The translations under genes were made by a program, and so were the position numbers. DNA of 64,000 bases from Larkinella rosea (GTDB lineage: Bacteria > Bacteroidota > Bacteroidia > Cytophagales > Spirosomataceae), in the NCBI RefSeq assembly GCF_003858635.1, contig NZ_RQJO01000008.1, positions 1,426,001 through 1,490,000 of the forward strand, read 5' to 3'. The notes under the pieces are model-generated. The model was not told where the DNA came from, did not search any database, and saw only the letters and a program-made list of their open reading frames with translations. Shown here in pieces: positions 18,479 through 27,800 of this stretch (positions are counted from its first letter, which is position 1; each line of letters begins with the position of its first letter).

Positions 18479-18636
18479 TGGTATTCCCATTGTCAACGGA
18501 TGTTTTTAACGTGAGTCTAAAAATAGTGGCGGTTATTGGCCTGAAAATTAAACTTCCGCTTTTGTCTGCCGTTTATACTGCTACCAACTACCTAAATAAA
18601 TGCAAGTTGCTTAAAATCAGGGGTTCGTAATGCACT

Positions 18637-18846
18637 ATGAAAAATCAGGTATTCGCCATCCTTTTAGTGGCAGGAATTTTAATTTTCTTCGCAGTCTACT
18701 GCTATGCGGTTATTGATTGGGTGACCGACTACCGAACGGGTGTTTACCGGCGCGATCCTTTGGAGGCTTGGTATGAAACGTTGGCTCTCGTTCTTTATAC
18801 CCTCCTGGGGCTTCGTTTTATGAACAATAGAATTGGTAGCCTGTAA
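18637..18846 (+). CDS. Small two-helix membrane protein
   Basis: A 69-residue protein. A hydrophobic helix spans residues 4-26 (VFAILLVAGILIFFAVYCYA) and a second, weaker one lies at about 46-60 (ETLALVLYTLLGLRF), with charged residues between. I do not recognise a family. The start ATG follows a gene-free stretch of hairpin repeats and the gene is followed by another such repeat at 18933. The hydrophobic pattern and charge distribution favour a real gene, but support is only moderate. Confidence 0.5.
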   Translation: MKNQVFAILLVAGILIFFAVYCYAVIDWVTDYRTGVYRRDPLEAWYETLALVLYTLLGLRFMNNRIGSL

Positions 18847-18932
18847 TGGGGCTAATCAGAAATGCGATTGTTGCCAGTCAGACAAAAAAGAAAAGAAGCG
18901 GAGTTAACGCATTCGAAGGTAATTAGTCAAGT

Positions 18933-18960
18933 CTGTGACCTGTGAAGACACAGGTCACAG
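18933..18960. repeat. 12-bp hairpin repeat, CCTGTG family, copy 3
   Basis: CTGTGACCTGTG (18933-18944) pairs perfectly with 18949-18960 around the loop AAGA, the complement of the TCTT loop of copy 1, so this copy is in the opposite orientation. It sits 13 bases past the stop of the M81 peptidase gene and may also act as its terminator. Confidence 0.65.
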
Positions 18961-18973
18961 CCAGGTTAAACCA

Positions 18974-20539
18974 TTACCTGGATTCGCCCGATAACGGGAT
19001 CCACTGCGCCGACAGATCCGGTGTTTTCATATTGGCATCCAGCGGAAATATCGGTCGTTTGATCCGTTTGTAGGGCAACCGAAACAAATCCTGATCGACT
19101 CCGCCGGGGGTCAGCGCCATGATCCAGCCGACCTGCATGGCGTAGAGTTCCGGTTCGAGATAGCCGATTTTCACGACGACAATATCCGATTTCCGGGGAT
19201 TCAGGCTCAGGCGCGTAAAATCGTTTTCCTTGTGATACGGTTTTCGTTTCTGGGTAACAATTACGTGAACGCTTCCCACTTTCACCACCACTTCGACCTC
19301 CGCATCTTTATCGCCGTATACGATCGATTCGACCGTGCCTTTGAGCGGAACCGGCGGAGAAAACCGGGCGTCGACATTCGCGCCCGCTACGCCCTCTACC
19401 TGCCCGCCAACACCCGCAGCGATGGCTTTTTTCACCAAAACCGGATCAGGAATGGAAGCATAAATCAGCGAAGGGCCGTCCGCCCGCTTAAACTCCGGTC
19501 GGGCCAGAATCTGCGTGATCGTCCAGGTAACATCGCCCGCGCCCCCGGCGGTCGGATTATCGCCGGTATCACTGATAAAAAAAGGGTGATTGGCACTGGC
19601 CAATGCCTTCGCCAGCGACTGGTCCAGTGTGCCGGTGGGAGCCACAAAATCGAACTGCGACCGCACGTTCCAGAAAGCCTGCGCCAGTTGTTCGGCCGAC
19701 CGCCCCACTTTCGCTTTGTCATCGCCGACCACCATAACCACCGCGTGATTGCGGGGCTCATCCGCCCAGGCATAGCTGATCCAGATGCCCGCATCGACGA
19801 TGCCTTCCTGATGGTCGGCGAGGGGAGCCACCTGTTGATAAAGACTTTTGCCGGGCTCAATGCGCGTGCTGGTTTTTTCGCCCGGCAGCAGAATCGGAAC
19901 GGCAATCCAGGCTTTGTATTTGGGTTTGCCTTTGCCGCTTTTGATTCGTTCCAGCAGGTTGACGACCGCCCGTTCTTTGGTTTGCATGGCATCTTCGTGC
20001 GGAGCCAGCCGGTAACAGGTCATCAGGTCGGTGTTTTCGGCCAGTCGCGGAGACACGCAGCCGTGCAGATCCATCGACGTGGAAATGAGGGTTTTATAGC
20101 CAATTACTTTTCGGATTCGGGTGATGAAATCGCCTTCCGGATCGTCGAGACCCTTGACGCTCATCGCACCGTGAATATCCAGATACAGGCCGTCGTAAGG
20201 GCCGTATTTTTTGAGTGAATCCAGCGTTTTGGTAACCAGCGATTCGTAGGCTTCCCGTGTCACCGCCCCACCAGGGAGTGATTTGCCCACGATAGCCGGA
20301 AGCCACACCGCCTGTTTGCGCAAGGGCGAAATGGCCATCATAAACGGATAAGCGTTGAACACTTCCGGCCCATACCGGGCGTGAAAAGCTTCTTCGTGCG
20401 TGACTGCCGGCGAAAAAGTACTGGATTCAATGCCCAATCCTGCGATGGCGACGCGGGGCAGTTTGGGCGAAGGCGATTGGGCAACGGCCGGGCCGACGAC
20501 GAAAAAACAGGCAAAGAGCCACAAACAGATTGGTTTCAT
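18974..20539 (-). CDS. M81-family metallopeptidase (MlrC-like), secreted
   Basis: A 521-residue protein with a signal peptide (CLWLFACFFVVGPAVAQ). The M81/MlrC hallmarks are present: GLGIESSTFSP near the N-terminus, GLYLDIHGAMS, STSMDLHGCVSPR, YRLAPHEDAMQTKERAV (metal-binding His/Asp residues) and the later ISDTGDNPTAGGAGDVTW. MlrC opens linear microcystin in Sphingomonads, but most members act on unknown small peptides or amides. I chose the ATG at 20539, which begins the signal peptide; a frame-open extension of 40 codons upstream does not look like coding sequence. Confidence 0.9.
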   Translation of the reverse strand: MKPICLWLFACFFVVGPAVAQSPSPKLPRVAIAGLGIESSTFSPAVTHEEAFHARYGPEVFNAYPFMMAISPLRKQAVWLPAIVGKSLPGGAVTREAYESLVTKTLDSLKKYGPYDGLYLDIHGAMSVKGLDDPEGDFITRIRKVIGYKTLISTSMDLHGCVSPRLAENTDLMTCYRLAPHEDAMQTKERAVVNLLERIKSGKGKPKYKAWIAVPILLPGEKTSTRIEPGKSLYQQVAPLADHQEGIVDAGIWISYAWADEPRNHAVVMVVGDDKAKVGRSAEQLAQAFWNVRSQFDFVAPTGTLDQSLAKALASANHPFFISDTGDNPTAGGAGDVTWTITQILARPEFKRADGPSLIYASIPDPVLVKKAIAAGVGGQVEGVAGANVDARFSPPVPLKGTVESIVYGDKDAEVEVVVKVGSVHVIVTQKRKPYHKENDFTRLSLNPRKSDIVVVKIGYLEPELYAMQVGWIMALTPGGVDQDLFRLPYKRIKRPIFPLDANMKTPDLSAQWIPLSGESR

Positions 20540-20929
20540 GTCCACAAGATAACGGTTTCGGGCGTGTAAAACCAGCCGGATTTGATTCCTGCCGCCGGTA
20601 AAAACCGCTCTGGTGTACCAGTTCGTCCGCGCTGATTGGTATCCTTCCCGGAAATGCATTCGCTACCTTTTTATGATATCCGGTTTCAGCGCTTTAGCCC
20701 GAAAATTACCCGGAATAGGCGGTTTTTGGCTGATCAGAAAACTCAAACTGATTTTTTTAGTTTCTATTGACAACCATCGCGGCACTTTTTTTGTCGGTAC
20801 ACATGAATAGATGGTAAACGGTCTGATCAGGCATCCAAATTTTAATAGTCAGACAGATTAAATACCGCTGAACACAATTTTCCTGATTTACTCAACGTAC
20901 TATAATTATCACTGAAGCCACTCATTCGT
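20540..20929. other. Divergent intergenic region (390 bases)
   Basis: Lies between the minus-strand M81 peptidase and the plus-strand 74-residue gene. The middle part (20740-20900) is A/T-rich. No hairpin, repeat or convincing gene was seen; it presumably holds the two promoters. Confidence 0.4.
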
Positions 20930-21154
20930 ATGACAGCATTCACCGAAAAAGGGATTTTGGAGCAGTTGACGACCAACCCCGCCAAAGCAGCCAAGATGAC
21001 TCCTCAGCAACTCGATCAGATGATGGTGCGAATTGCCGGGATGATTGAACCGCATACCGGAATCAAGTTAAGCTGGGAACTGCCTCAAGGGCCCGCCAAA
21101 TCCATTCAACAGGATCAATTGAAAACGCTGGCGGCCCTGTATCTGGGGGAATAA
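20930..21154 (+). CDS. Small hypothetical protein
   Basis: A 74-residue soluble protein, helical in appearance, with the motif TPQQLDQMMVRIAGMIEPHT in the middle. No signal peptide, no membrane segment, no family recognised. Its stop lies 15 bases before the start of the YCII-domain gene, so the pair is probably an operon. Confidence 0.65.
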   Translation: MTAFTEKGILEQLTTNPAKAAKMTPQQLDQMMVRIAGMIEPHTGIKLSWELPQGPAKSIQQDQLKTLAALYLGE

Positions 21155-21169
21155 AGTCATTTTAGTAAG

Positions 21170-21523
21170 ATGCCAATGGAGTTTCTGGTGCTTTTTCGCG
21201 AGCCGGATGGCCGGGCGGAAGCGCACGATCCGGTTTTTGCTCAACAGCACCAGCAACACTGGCAGGCTTGGTTTGCCAAATACGGTCAGTTAGGCAAACT
21301 GGCTGGTGGACAGGCGCTAACGCTGGAAGGGTTGGTGTTGCACAAGGCCGAAGAACCGGCTCAACCGGGTCCATACCGGGTCGGAGCTGAAATTGTCGGC
21401 GGGTATCTGCTCCTGAAAGCTGCTGATCTGGAAGAAGCCGCTTCCATCATTCGGGAGTGCCCCATTTTTGAAGCCGGAGGATACGCCGAAATTCGTCCGG
21501 TAATGAGTCGCGGGAGCCAATAA
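21170..21523 (+). CDS. YCII-related (DGPF-type) domain protein
   Basis: A 117-residue protein with the ferredoxin-like YCII pattern: FLVLFREPDGRAEAHDP at the start, then a central GGQALTLEGLVL and the later VGGYLLLKAADLEEAASIIR and FEAGGYAEIRPV. Proteins of this type, often annotated YciI-like or DGPF, are small dimers sometimes linked to ECF sigma factors or dehalogenation, but most have no assigned role. A second ATG two codons in is an equally good start. It follows the 74-residue gene by 15 bases. Confidence 0.8.
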   Translation: MPMEFLVLFREPDGRAEAHDPVFAQQHQQHWQAWFAKYGQLGKLAGGQALTLEGLVLHKAEEPAQPGPYRVGAEIVGGYLLLKAADLEEAASIIRECPIFEAGGYAEIRPVMSRGSQ

Positions 21524-21574
21524 TAATTGGGTTTATCAGACAATCACCCGGTTCGCCCGTTGGTTATTTTCGGG

Positions 21575-22687
21575 CTAAAGTTTGTTTTTCCAGGCATTCA
21601 TTTTCGTCAAAATTGCTTCAGTTGAAGCACTAAACCGGATCAGGTTTTTGTCCGGATTTTGCTGGTAAATGCTGATGTAGAGCTGGCAGAATTCGATGGA
21701 ATCCTGGTAAATCAGGTTGGCCAGTGCGTCTTTCCCCCGGTATTTTTCAATCACTTTGGCCATTCGGTACCCCATGTCGTAGGCGATTTCGTCGTATGCC
21801 GTTGTAAAGGCAATGTTGTATAATTCGCTGAGGTTGGCGGTCGAATCATGAAACGCGGAAAAAAGCAAGCTTTCGAATAAGGCAAAATTCTGCCGCGAAC
21901 GCTCGCCGTTTCGATTATAGCTATCCTGTTGCGATTTCGAAAAAGCCTTCGGATTTTTAATTCTCGTAAAATCCCCGACCAGATTGGCCGTGCCCTCCGA
22001 CCACAGATTGGAGAGCATAACGGCGGTTTTGAAAATGTTTTTGGGCGGTTCGGATGCGGTTTTTTCCTTTGCCCGGGTTTGCTCGCCGACGTGTTGAATC
22101 GAATGGTATAATTCGTGGGCAACCAGCTCGAGTAAGCCTTCATAATCGTCGCCTATCTTCTGTAGGGCCACATTAAACGTATCCTCACCGCCAAACATGA
22201 AACCCAGCGATCCGCCACCCACCAGAAAACACGCCCGAACCCTGGCCTTGATGTTGGGGGGTGAGTACGGTTGGATGCGGTCTTTCACTTCCTCGATAAA
22301 CGTGGTTCTCGTTTCCAGTTGGACAATCAATGGCTTGATTTCGCCAAGTTTAGCTTTAACGGTTTTCCAGTCGAAGGGGTCGTTGCCTTTGATTGTTCCG
22401 GTTTCCACCATTTCCCGCAGGGTCTGTTTAAAGGCGGTTTCTGTTCCCGACTTATCATAGCTGGTAACTTTTCTGATCAACTGCTGGCTGCCATACAGTT
22501 TCGCAATCCGATCCAGTTCCGCGTCGGTCGTCCGGGATTTGGCGAGTAGATTGGTAACGGCCTTCGCGCTCTCGAAATCAAGCTGAATCGAAAGGTCCGA
22601 TTGCACACCCGGTTTTTTCGATTCCTGAGAAAATGATGCCCTGCTACCCCAAAAAAGCAAAATGGCGATACCAATGGTTAATTTCAT
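21575..22687 (-). CDS. Secreted putative zinc-dependent peptidase (HExxH; DUF5700-like)
   Basis: A 370-residue protein with a signal peptide (MKLTIGIAILLFWGSRASFSQ). A zinc-peptidase motif is visible as LLELVAHELYHSIQHVGEQ, i.e. HExxH, with a possible third ligand Glu in LWSEGTANLVGDF about 50 residues later. The layout resembles the Bacteroidota DUF5700 putative peptidases, recalled from memory. I set the start at the ATG at 22687, the first residue of the signal peptide, rather than a longer open frame that runs back over a broken gene. Confidence 0.75.
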   Translation of the reverse strand: MKLTIGIAILLFWGSRASFSQESKKPGVQSDLSIQLDFESAKAVTNLLAKSRTTDAELDRIAKLYGSQQLIRKVTSYDKSGTETAFKQTLREMVETGTIKGNDPFDWKTVKAKLGEIKPLIVQLETRTTFIEEVKDRIQPYSPPNIKARVRACFLVGGGSLGFMFGGEDTFNVALQKIGDDYEGLLELVAHELYHSIQHVGEQTRAKEKTASEPPKNIFKTAVMLSNLWSEGTANLVGDFTRIKNPKAFSKSQQDSYNRNGERSRQNFALFESLLFSAFHDSTANLSELYNIAFTTAYDEIAYDMGYRMAKVIEKYRGKDALANLIYQDSIEFCQLYISIYQQNPDKNLIRFSASTEAILTKMNAWKNKL

Positions 22688-22792
22688 ACCTGAAAAGTCG
22701 ATTGAAGGTTGGGTCGATGGAATTGTCCGGCTGGAATTAACTAATTTGGCAATCAAAATGAAAGTATGTGAATTTTTATTTGTGATTGATTC

Positions 22793-23286
22793 ATGGCCAA
22801 TCGTTCCCGTAGACTTGTCGTTTCGCTGGATACCTACCTGAGTATTCTGGCGGTTGTTTCCAGTTTCTGTGCCATCGGCATCACATTTTACCAGGCGTAT
22901 CTGTAACGGACGCAGCAATAAGACCCATTCTGGACAGTTATAACACCTCCAAATTGGAGAATGGCGGTCATGGGTATGCCATTGTGGTGTCTAATAATGG
23001 CCTTGGGCCAGCATTCATTGAAGAGGCTTCGTTTTATTATTGCCGGTACGAAATACTCTTCACTCAACGGGTTTGTTAATGCCGTTCTGAAGCAGGAGAA
23101 TAGGACGGACACCACGGCATGGTCAGTGATCTCTGGAAAGGGCTGGTGATTCCCCAGGGCGAGAAGGTGGCCTTGATTGAATCGCAGAGTAAAAAAACAG
23201 AGCAGGCGATTCGCCGGCATATGGATCAGATAAAAATTAAAATTCTTTACCGGTCCGTTTACGATGAGCAGTTGTTTTGTTGGTAA
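22793..23286 (+). pseudogene. Broken gene for a membrane-anchored hypothetical protein
   Basis: Three consecutive frames each hold part of one protein. Frame 1 from ATG 22793 gives MANRSRRLVVSLDTYLSILA and a membrane helix up to a TAA at 22904. Frame 2 continues with IRPILDSYNTSKLENGG and VVSNNGLGPAFIEEASFYY. A third piece reads GTKYSSLNGFVNAVLK. The last piece, DLWKGLVIPQGEKVALIE through RRHMDQIKIKILYRSVYDEQ, ends at TAA 23284. At least three frameshifts plus stops are needed, so this is a decayed gene, not a sequencing slip. The protein family is unknown to me. Confidence 0.7.
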
Positions 23287-23288
23287 AC

Positions 23289-23463
23289 GAAGGGTCTGCC
23301 ACCGTTACACTCCCTAATGGTGGAGCGGGTGGTTATAGTACCTATAAATTTGAATCCGGGAGCAAACTTCATCCGAATTCAGGGCAATGGAACCGGTTCA
23401 TTTATCCTAAATTCGGGTTTGTCTGGAGCAGCCTTAAAACTGATGAACGCTAAAGAGTTATAA
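23289..23463 (+). pseudogene. Remnant of a C-terminal carbohydrate-binding-like domain
   Basis: Starting at 23289 one frame reads EGSATVTLPNGGAGG and the next frame continues VPINLNPGANFIRIQGNGTG and then FILNSGLSGAALKLMNAKEL to a TAA at 23461. The pattern (alternating strands, LNPGANFIRIQG) is like the beta-sandwich binding modules at the end of secreted glycosidases. No upstream catalytic part remains, and a frameshift divides the fragment. Confidence 0.5.
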
Positions 23464-23484
23464 CGCAGCATCATTCCGCATTCA

Positions 23485-24789
23485 TCAGTTTATTTTTTCC
23501 ACCACCCATTTCCCCACTTTCAGCCCCTGGTCGCGGCCGTTGTCGATGGCGTCCATGAAGTGGATGCCGCCGTAAAACCGGGAAATTCCGGCTTCGATGG
23601 CGGCTTCGCGGAAGGAACTGAAACTGCGGGCCTTCAGCCCGTAGCGTTCCTCAACCGTGTCGGTGTATGCGAAATTGTTGCCGAAATAATTGGTTAGAAT
23701 CACTTCCGAAACCGCTGAAATCGTGGAGTGCCCGCTCAAATACTCCGGGAACGGGGGCGTTTGCAGGAACGGTTTCCACGACTGGTCAATGAGTTTGCGG
23801 ATGGCGGTTTCGGGCCGGACGCGGTCGCTGCGGTATTTTTCGTCCCAGCAACAGATAAAACCGTCGGTCAAACCAATGGCCACCGCCGTGTAGATTTTCA
23901 GGGATTCGGCGAAACTTTTGTTGGCTTTCGCGCACGCAATACCCGTTATGCCCAGCCAGTGGGCACCGGGAGAGATTTTTTTCAACCCCACCATCATGTG
24001 ACCGTTGTTCTCAAGGGCGAACGGGTTACAATCCCAAAAAGCCGCAATCTGGCGATGATCGTCCGGCAGTTTGGTGCCATCTTCTTTGTAATTTTGTTCA
24101 AGTAATTGATAGAACGCCGACTTTTTATCCGTCGAATAAACCACCGGCGGAACGGGTTTAAACTGCGATGAGGAGTCGAGCGTAAACGGGCGGACGGTTT
24201 TAAAATACGGCTCTACCGGCGCAAAGTACCCCGGCGGAGTCGGGTACCAGGTCCCCGGTTTTCCGGAAGGTGTGTAACGCGGGTAATTGCTGATCCGGTT
24301 GTATTTATCGGCTTTGGCGTACTTCAGAATCTGTTTGGAAATCTCCAGCGCATACTGGGTCGAACGTTCGATAACGTCGTCGGAAAACCCCGCTGTCCGG
24401 CAGGAATCCAGAACCTGTTTTTCCAGCTTTTCCAGCCTTTTCCCCGACGGTTGCATTTTCTGGGCGGTTTTCAGCATTGCCAGCACCGCACTAAGGTGGG
24501 TGGAAAAACCGCTGGCGCCCTGGGGTTTTTCGATCAGGGGGTAGTCGTTCAGAATCCCGTGCATGTTCCGGCAGGACTTATCGTTCTGGGAAACCACCTC
24601 GTAACCGGCCAGACAGGCATAGGTGAAAAACCGGGCGGCCAATGGCGGGTTGGTCACGTCGTGGATCATCACCTCGGTCATTTCACTGATGACTTTGGTG
24701 ATCTCCCGATTGCTGAGTTCCGGCGTTTTCTCTTGCCCGCAACTGGTTATAACGAACAAGAATAGAAGAGAGAGGAAGATTTTTTTCAT
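23485..24789 (-). CDS. Vanadium-dependent haloperoxidase / PAP2-like lipoprotein
   Basis: A 434-residue protein with a lipoprotein signal (LFLFVITSCGQEK, Cys at 17). The vanadate/phosphate site of the PAP2 superfamily is present in its three parts: KYRSDRVRPETAIRKL (K-x6-RP), FPEYLSGHSTISAV (SGH), and SRFYGGIHFMDAIDNG (SRxxGGxHF.xD). These helical-bundle enzymes either oxidise halides with peroxide or remove phosphate; which applies here cannot be told from the motifs. The N-terminal half is all alpha and typical of the larger bacterial haloperoxidase-like group. Confidence 0.87.
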   Translation of the reverse strand: MKKIFLSLLFLFVITSCGQEKTPELSNREITKVISEMTEVMIHDVTNPPLAARFFTYACLAGYEVVSQNDKSCRNMHGILNDYPLIEKPQGASGFSTHLSAVLAMLKTAQKMQPSGKRLEKLEKQVLDSCRTAGFSDDVIERSTQYALEISKQILKYAKADKYNRISNYPRYTPSGKPGTWYPTPPGYFAPVEPYFKTVRPFTLDSSSQFKPVPPVVYSTDKKSAFYQLLEQNYKEDGTKLPDDHRQIAAFWDCNPFALENNGHMMVGLKKISPGAHWLGITGIACAKANKSFAESLKIYTAVAIGLTDGFICCWDEKYRSDRVRPETAIRKLIDQSWKPFLQTPPFPEYLSGHSTISAVSEVILTNYFGNNFAYTDTVEERYGLKARSFSSFREAAIEAGISRFYGGIHFMDAIDNGRDQGLKVGKWVVEKIN

Positions 24790-24810
24790 GGAAGGTTAGG
24801 AGATTGTTTT

Positions 24811-24885
24811 GCGGAGTTAAGCGGAGAAAATAGAGTTAAGCAGAGGTTACTTCGCGTATCTCCTTTTTTCTCCGCTTAACTCCGC
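24811..24885. repeat. Perfect 20-bp inverted repeat between two minus-strand genes
   Basis: GCGGAGTTAAGCGGAGAAAA (24811-24830) and its exact complement (24866-24885) enclose a 35-base spacer that itself carries a degenerate copy (AGAGTTAAGCAGAGG, 24832-24846). It lies just downstream of the VCBS gene stop (24894) and 21 bases upstream of the haloperoxidase start, so it probably separates the two transcription units. Confidence 0.7.
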
Positions 24886-24893
24886 GAAAAAGC

Positions 24894-27800
24894 TCATTTA
24901 TACACGTAAGCTTTAATTCCCTGCTGATTAATCCCGACAAAAACCGTATTTCCGACGGGCAAAAAACTCCGGACATCACCTTTGAGCTGAAAACCGGACT
25001 GCGGCTGCGGTACATACGTGAACTGGCCTTTTCCGTTGCCTTTCAGCAAAACCCCATAATTGGCATCGTATTTCCCAAACCGCAGCCGCGCCCGTTCGAT
25101 GTTGCCGCCTACGAGCAAATCCTTGTGGCCGTCGTGGTCATAATCAAGGGACGTCAGGGCAAAAACCGGTGAGACCTGCACTTCGACGGGTAGCGGTTTT
25201 TCCTGCCATTTTCCTTGAGTTCTACTTTCAAAATAGGTGGTTCTCAGGTGATTGGCTTCGAGCCGGTTGACGTCTTTCAGCTCGTCTTCGGAGAAAATGG
25301 TCTTCATCGTGGCGTCGGCATAACTGCTGTAGTCCGGAAAGCGCGGGCGCATGATGCTCATTTGATCCAGCAATTCGTCGCGGGTAACATACGGGTAACT
25401 CTTGCCCTGAATGTAAAAACACATAATTGGATCGACCGAGCCGTTGTCGTCGAAATCCTTGTAAAACAGTTCAGCGGGTTCTTTGTCGCTGGCCTTGCAC
25501 TGCGTGTTCAGGCCCTGATTGCCAATCACCAGATCCGGTTTGCCGTCACCGTTCAGGTCGTCTACCAGCACTTTATTCCACCAGCCCCGGTATTCCTTTT
25601 CAAAATAGGTCTTCGTCTGATCGGTCCATTTGCCATCGCTGTTTCCGAAAACCGTGACCGGCATCCAGTCGCCGACTAGCACCAACTCCGGTTTTTTATC
25701 ACCGTTGAGGTCGGTCCATGCCGCATCGGTCACCATGCCGATTCGCTGGAGTTGCGGGGCCAGATTGGCCGTCTGATCCGTAAAGTGAGCTTTTCCGTCG
25801 TTGATCAGCAGAAAACTCGGCGGTGTTTCGGGATAGCGACCCGGAATAACCCGGCCACCGACGAACAGGTCCGGTTTTCCGTCGCCATTTACATCGGCCA
25901 CCCGCACGCAGCTTTTGCTGGTGTGCATCACCGGTAAAGCACCGGCGGCTTTGGCAAAATTCCCCTTGCCATCATTCAGATAAAGCCGATCCTGTAGTCG
26001 ACTATCGTCGGGCAGAAAATCGGCGTATCCCCCGCTGACGACGTACAAATCCGGGGAACCGTCGCCGTTGGCATCGAAGAAAACCGCATCGGCATCTTCA
26101 CTGGCTTTATCGGCTTCGAGTGTCGGTTGGGCTTTTGGTAAAAACTGACCATTGGCCTGTTGCAGATACACGGCTCCGGCCTGCCCACTTCCGCCCCCCA
26201 CGAATACATCTTCCCGGCCATCGCCATTCACATCCGCTTTCACCAGACAAGGCCCGGCAAACGACAACGGATTGACCAGCAGCGGCTGGCGTTTGAAATC
26301 ATTCAACTTGTTTTTTAGCGGCTGATAAGCTACCGGCGATTTGATTTCGGTGAAGAGGGGCGAAGCCGCGGGTGCAGGGCGTAGGGCGGTTTTGGCGTTT
26401 TTTTCGGAAACGACCAGCAACTGATCCGCTTTGGGATGGATCAAAATCTGCTGTTTTCCCGTTGGCCAAACTACGCGCAGTGAGTCGATGCCCGTGTCTT
26501 TACCCAATCCAAAATGCAGGATTGTCGACACACTCGACTGATAACCCCGCGAAGGCATTTGTTCCAGAAACTGTTGTTTGCCTTTTTGATATAATGTCAC
26601 TTTGGTGCCCAGTCCAAAACCGTTTGCGCCGGTTCCTTGTAGTTTTACCCGCAAGTAGTGATTTTTTAAACGCGAATCGGCTTCATTGCGGTAAATAAAT
26701 GCCGGTTTATTCAGGTTATTGATCACCAGATCCAGATCGCCGTCGTTGTCCAGATCGGCATAAACCGCCCCGTTGCTGTTGGAAGGCTGGTTCATGCCCC
26801 AGGCGCGGCTAACATCCGAAAACGTCAGATCGCCGTTGTTTTTAAAGGCGTAGTTGCTCACATCGGAAGCCGGTATTTTATAGACCAGTTCCAGAATGTT
26901 CTGCCGTTTGATGTTATTCTGATTGTTCTGGAGGTAGTCGTTTTTGTACTTCATGAAATCCAGGTTGGTAAAATCCCGGACAAAACCGTTCGTGACGTAC
27001 AAATCTTTCCAGCCATCATTGTCGAAATCCGCCAGCAGGGGGGCCCAACTCCAGTCGGTATTGGAAATTCCGGCCATCTGACCAATTTCGGAAAAAAGGG
27101 GCGTGGTGCGTTGGGCAGCGGGCCTGGAGTTGCCGGAATTGGATGCCCCAAAGCCTTCATTGATATGCAACATATTCCGCATGTGCTGGTGATAAAACCC
27201 CGAATTCACGGAAAGGTCATATTTCTCGTAATTGTCGGGAGACATCAGCAGTTTTTGCCGGCGGTTGTCTTCGGGCAACATGTCGAGCGTCATGATGTCG
27301 GGCCGGGAGTCGTTGTTCACGTCGGCGACATCATTTCCCATCGAAAAATGCGACACGTGACCCATACTGGACTGAAGCTGGTCGGTAAACGTGCCATTTT
27401 TGTTGTTCAGATAGAGAAAGTCGGGAACATTGTAATCGTTGGAAATGTACAAGTCCGGCCAGCCATCGCCATTCAGATCAGAGACCCCCAAACCCAGGCC
27501 GTAGCTCAATACGGAACTGCTTAGACCCGCTTTTTGGGTAATATCTTCAAACCGGTTTCCAACATTCCGCAACAACCGAACGCCGATTTCCGGATTATCC
27601 TGTTTCATCAGATTGGCGGTGGCATCCGGGTCAAGAATGGGGAGGAGCTGCGGGTTGTGATTGAGCAGAAACAGGTCCAGATCGCCATCGTGGTCGTAAT
27701 CGAAAAAGGTGCCCTGCGTCGTCTGACCCGGTTTATCCAGTCCCCATTTGGCGGTTTGTTCGGAGAAATGTGGCACCCCCTGCGCATCAGGGCCGTCGTT

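Noticed and set aside
18209-18514. Plus-strand frame of 101 codons
   Set aside because: It runs through three perfect hairpin repeats and codes for the repeats' sequence on both arms; nothing protein-like is conserved in it.
20613-20810. 65-codon plus-strand frame
   Set aside because: It begins inside the region upstream of the M81 peptidase and shows no recognisable features or plausible start context.
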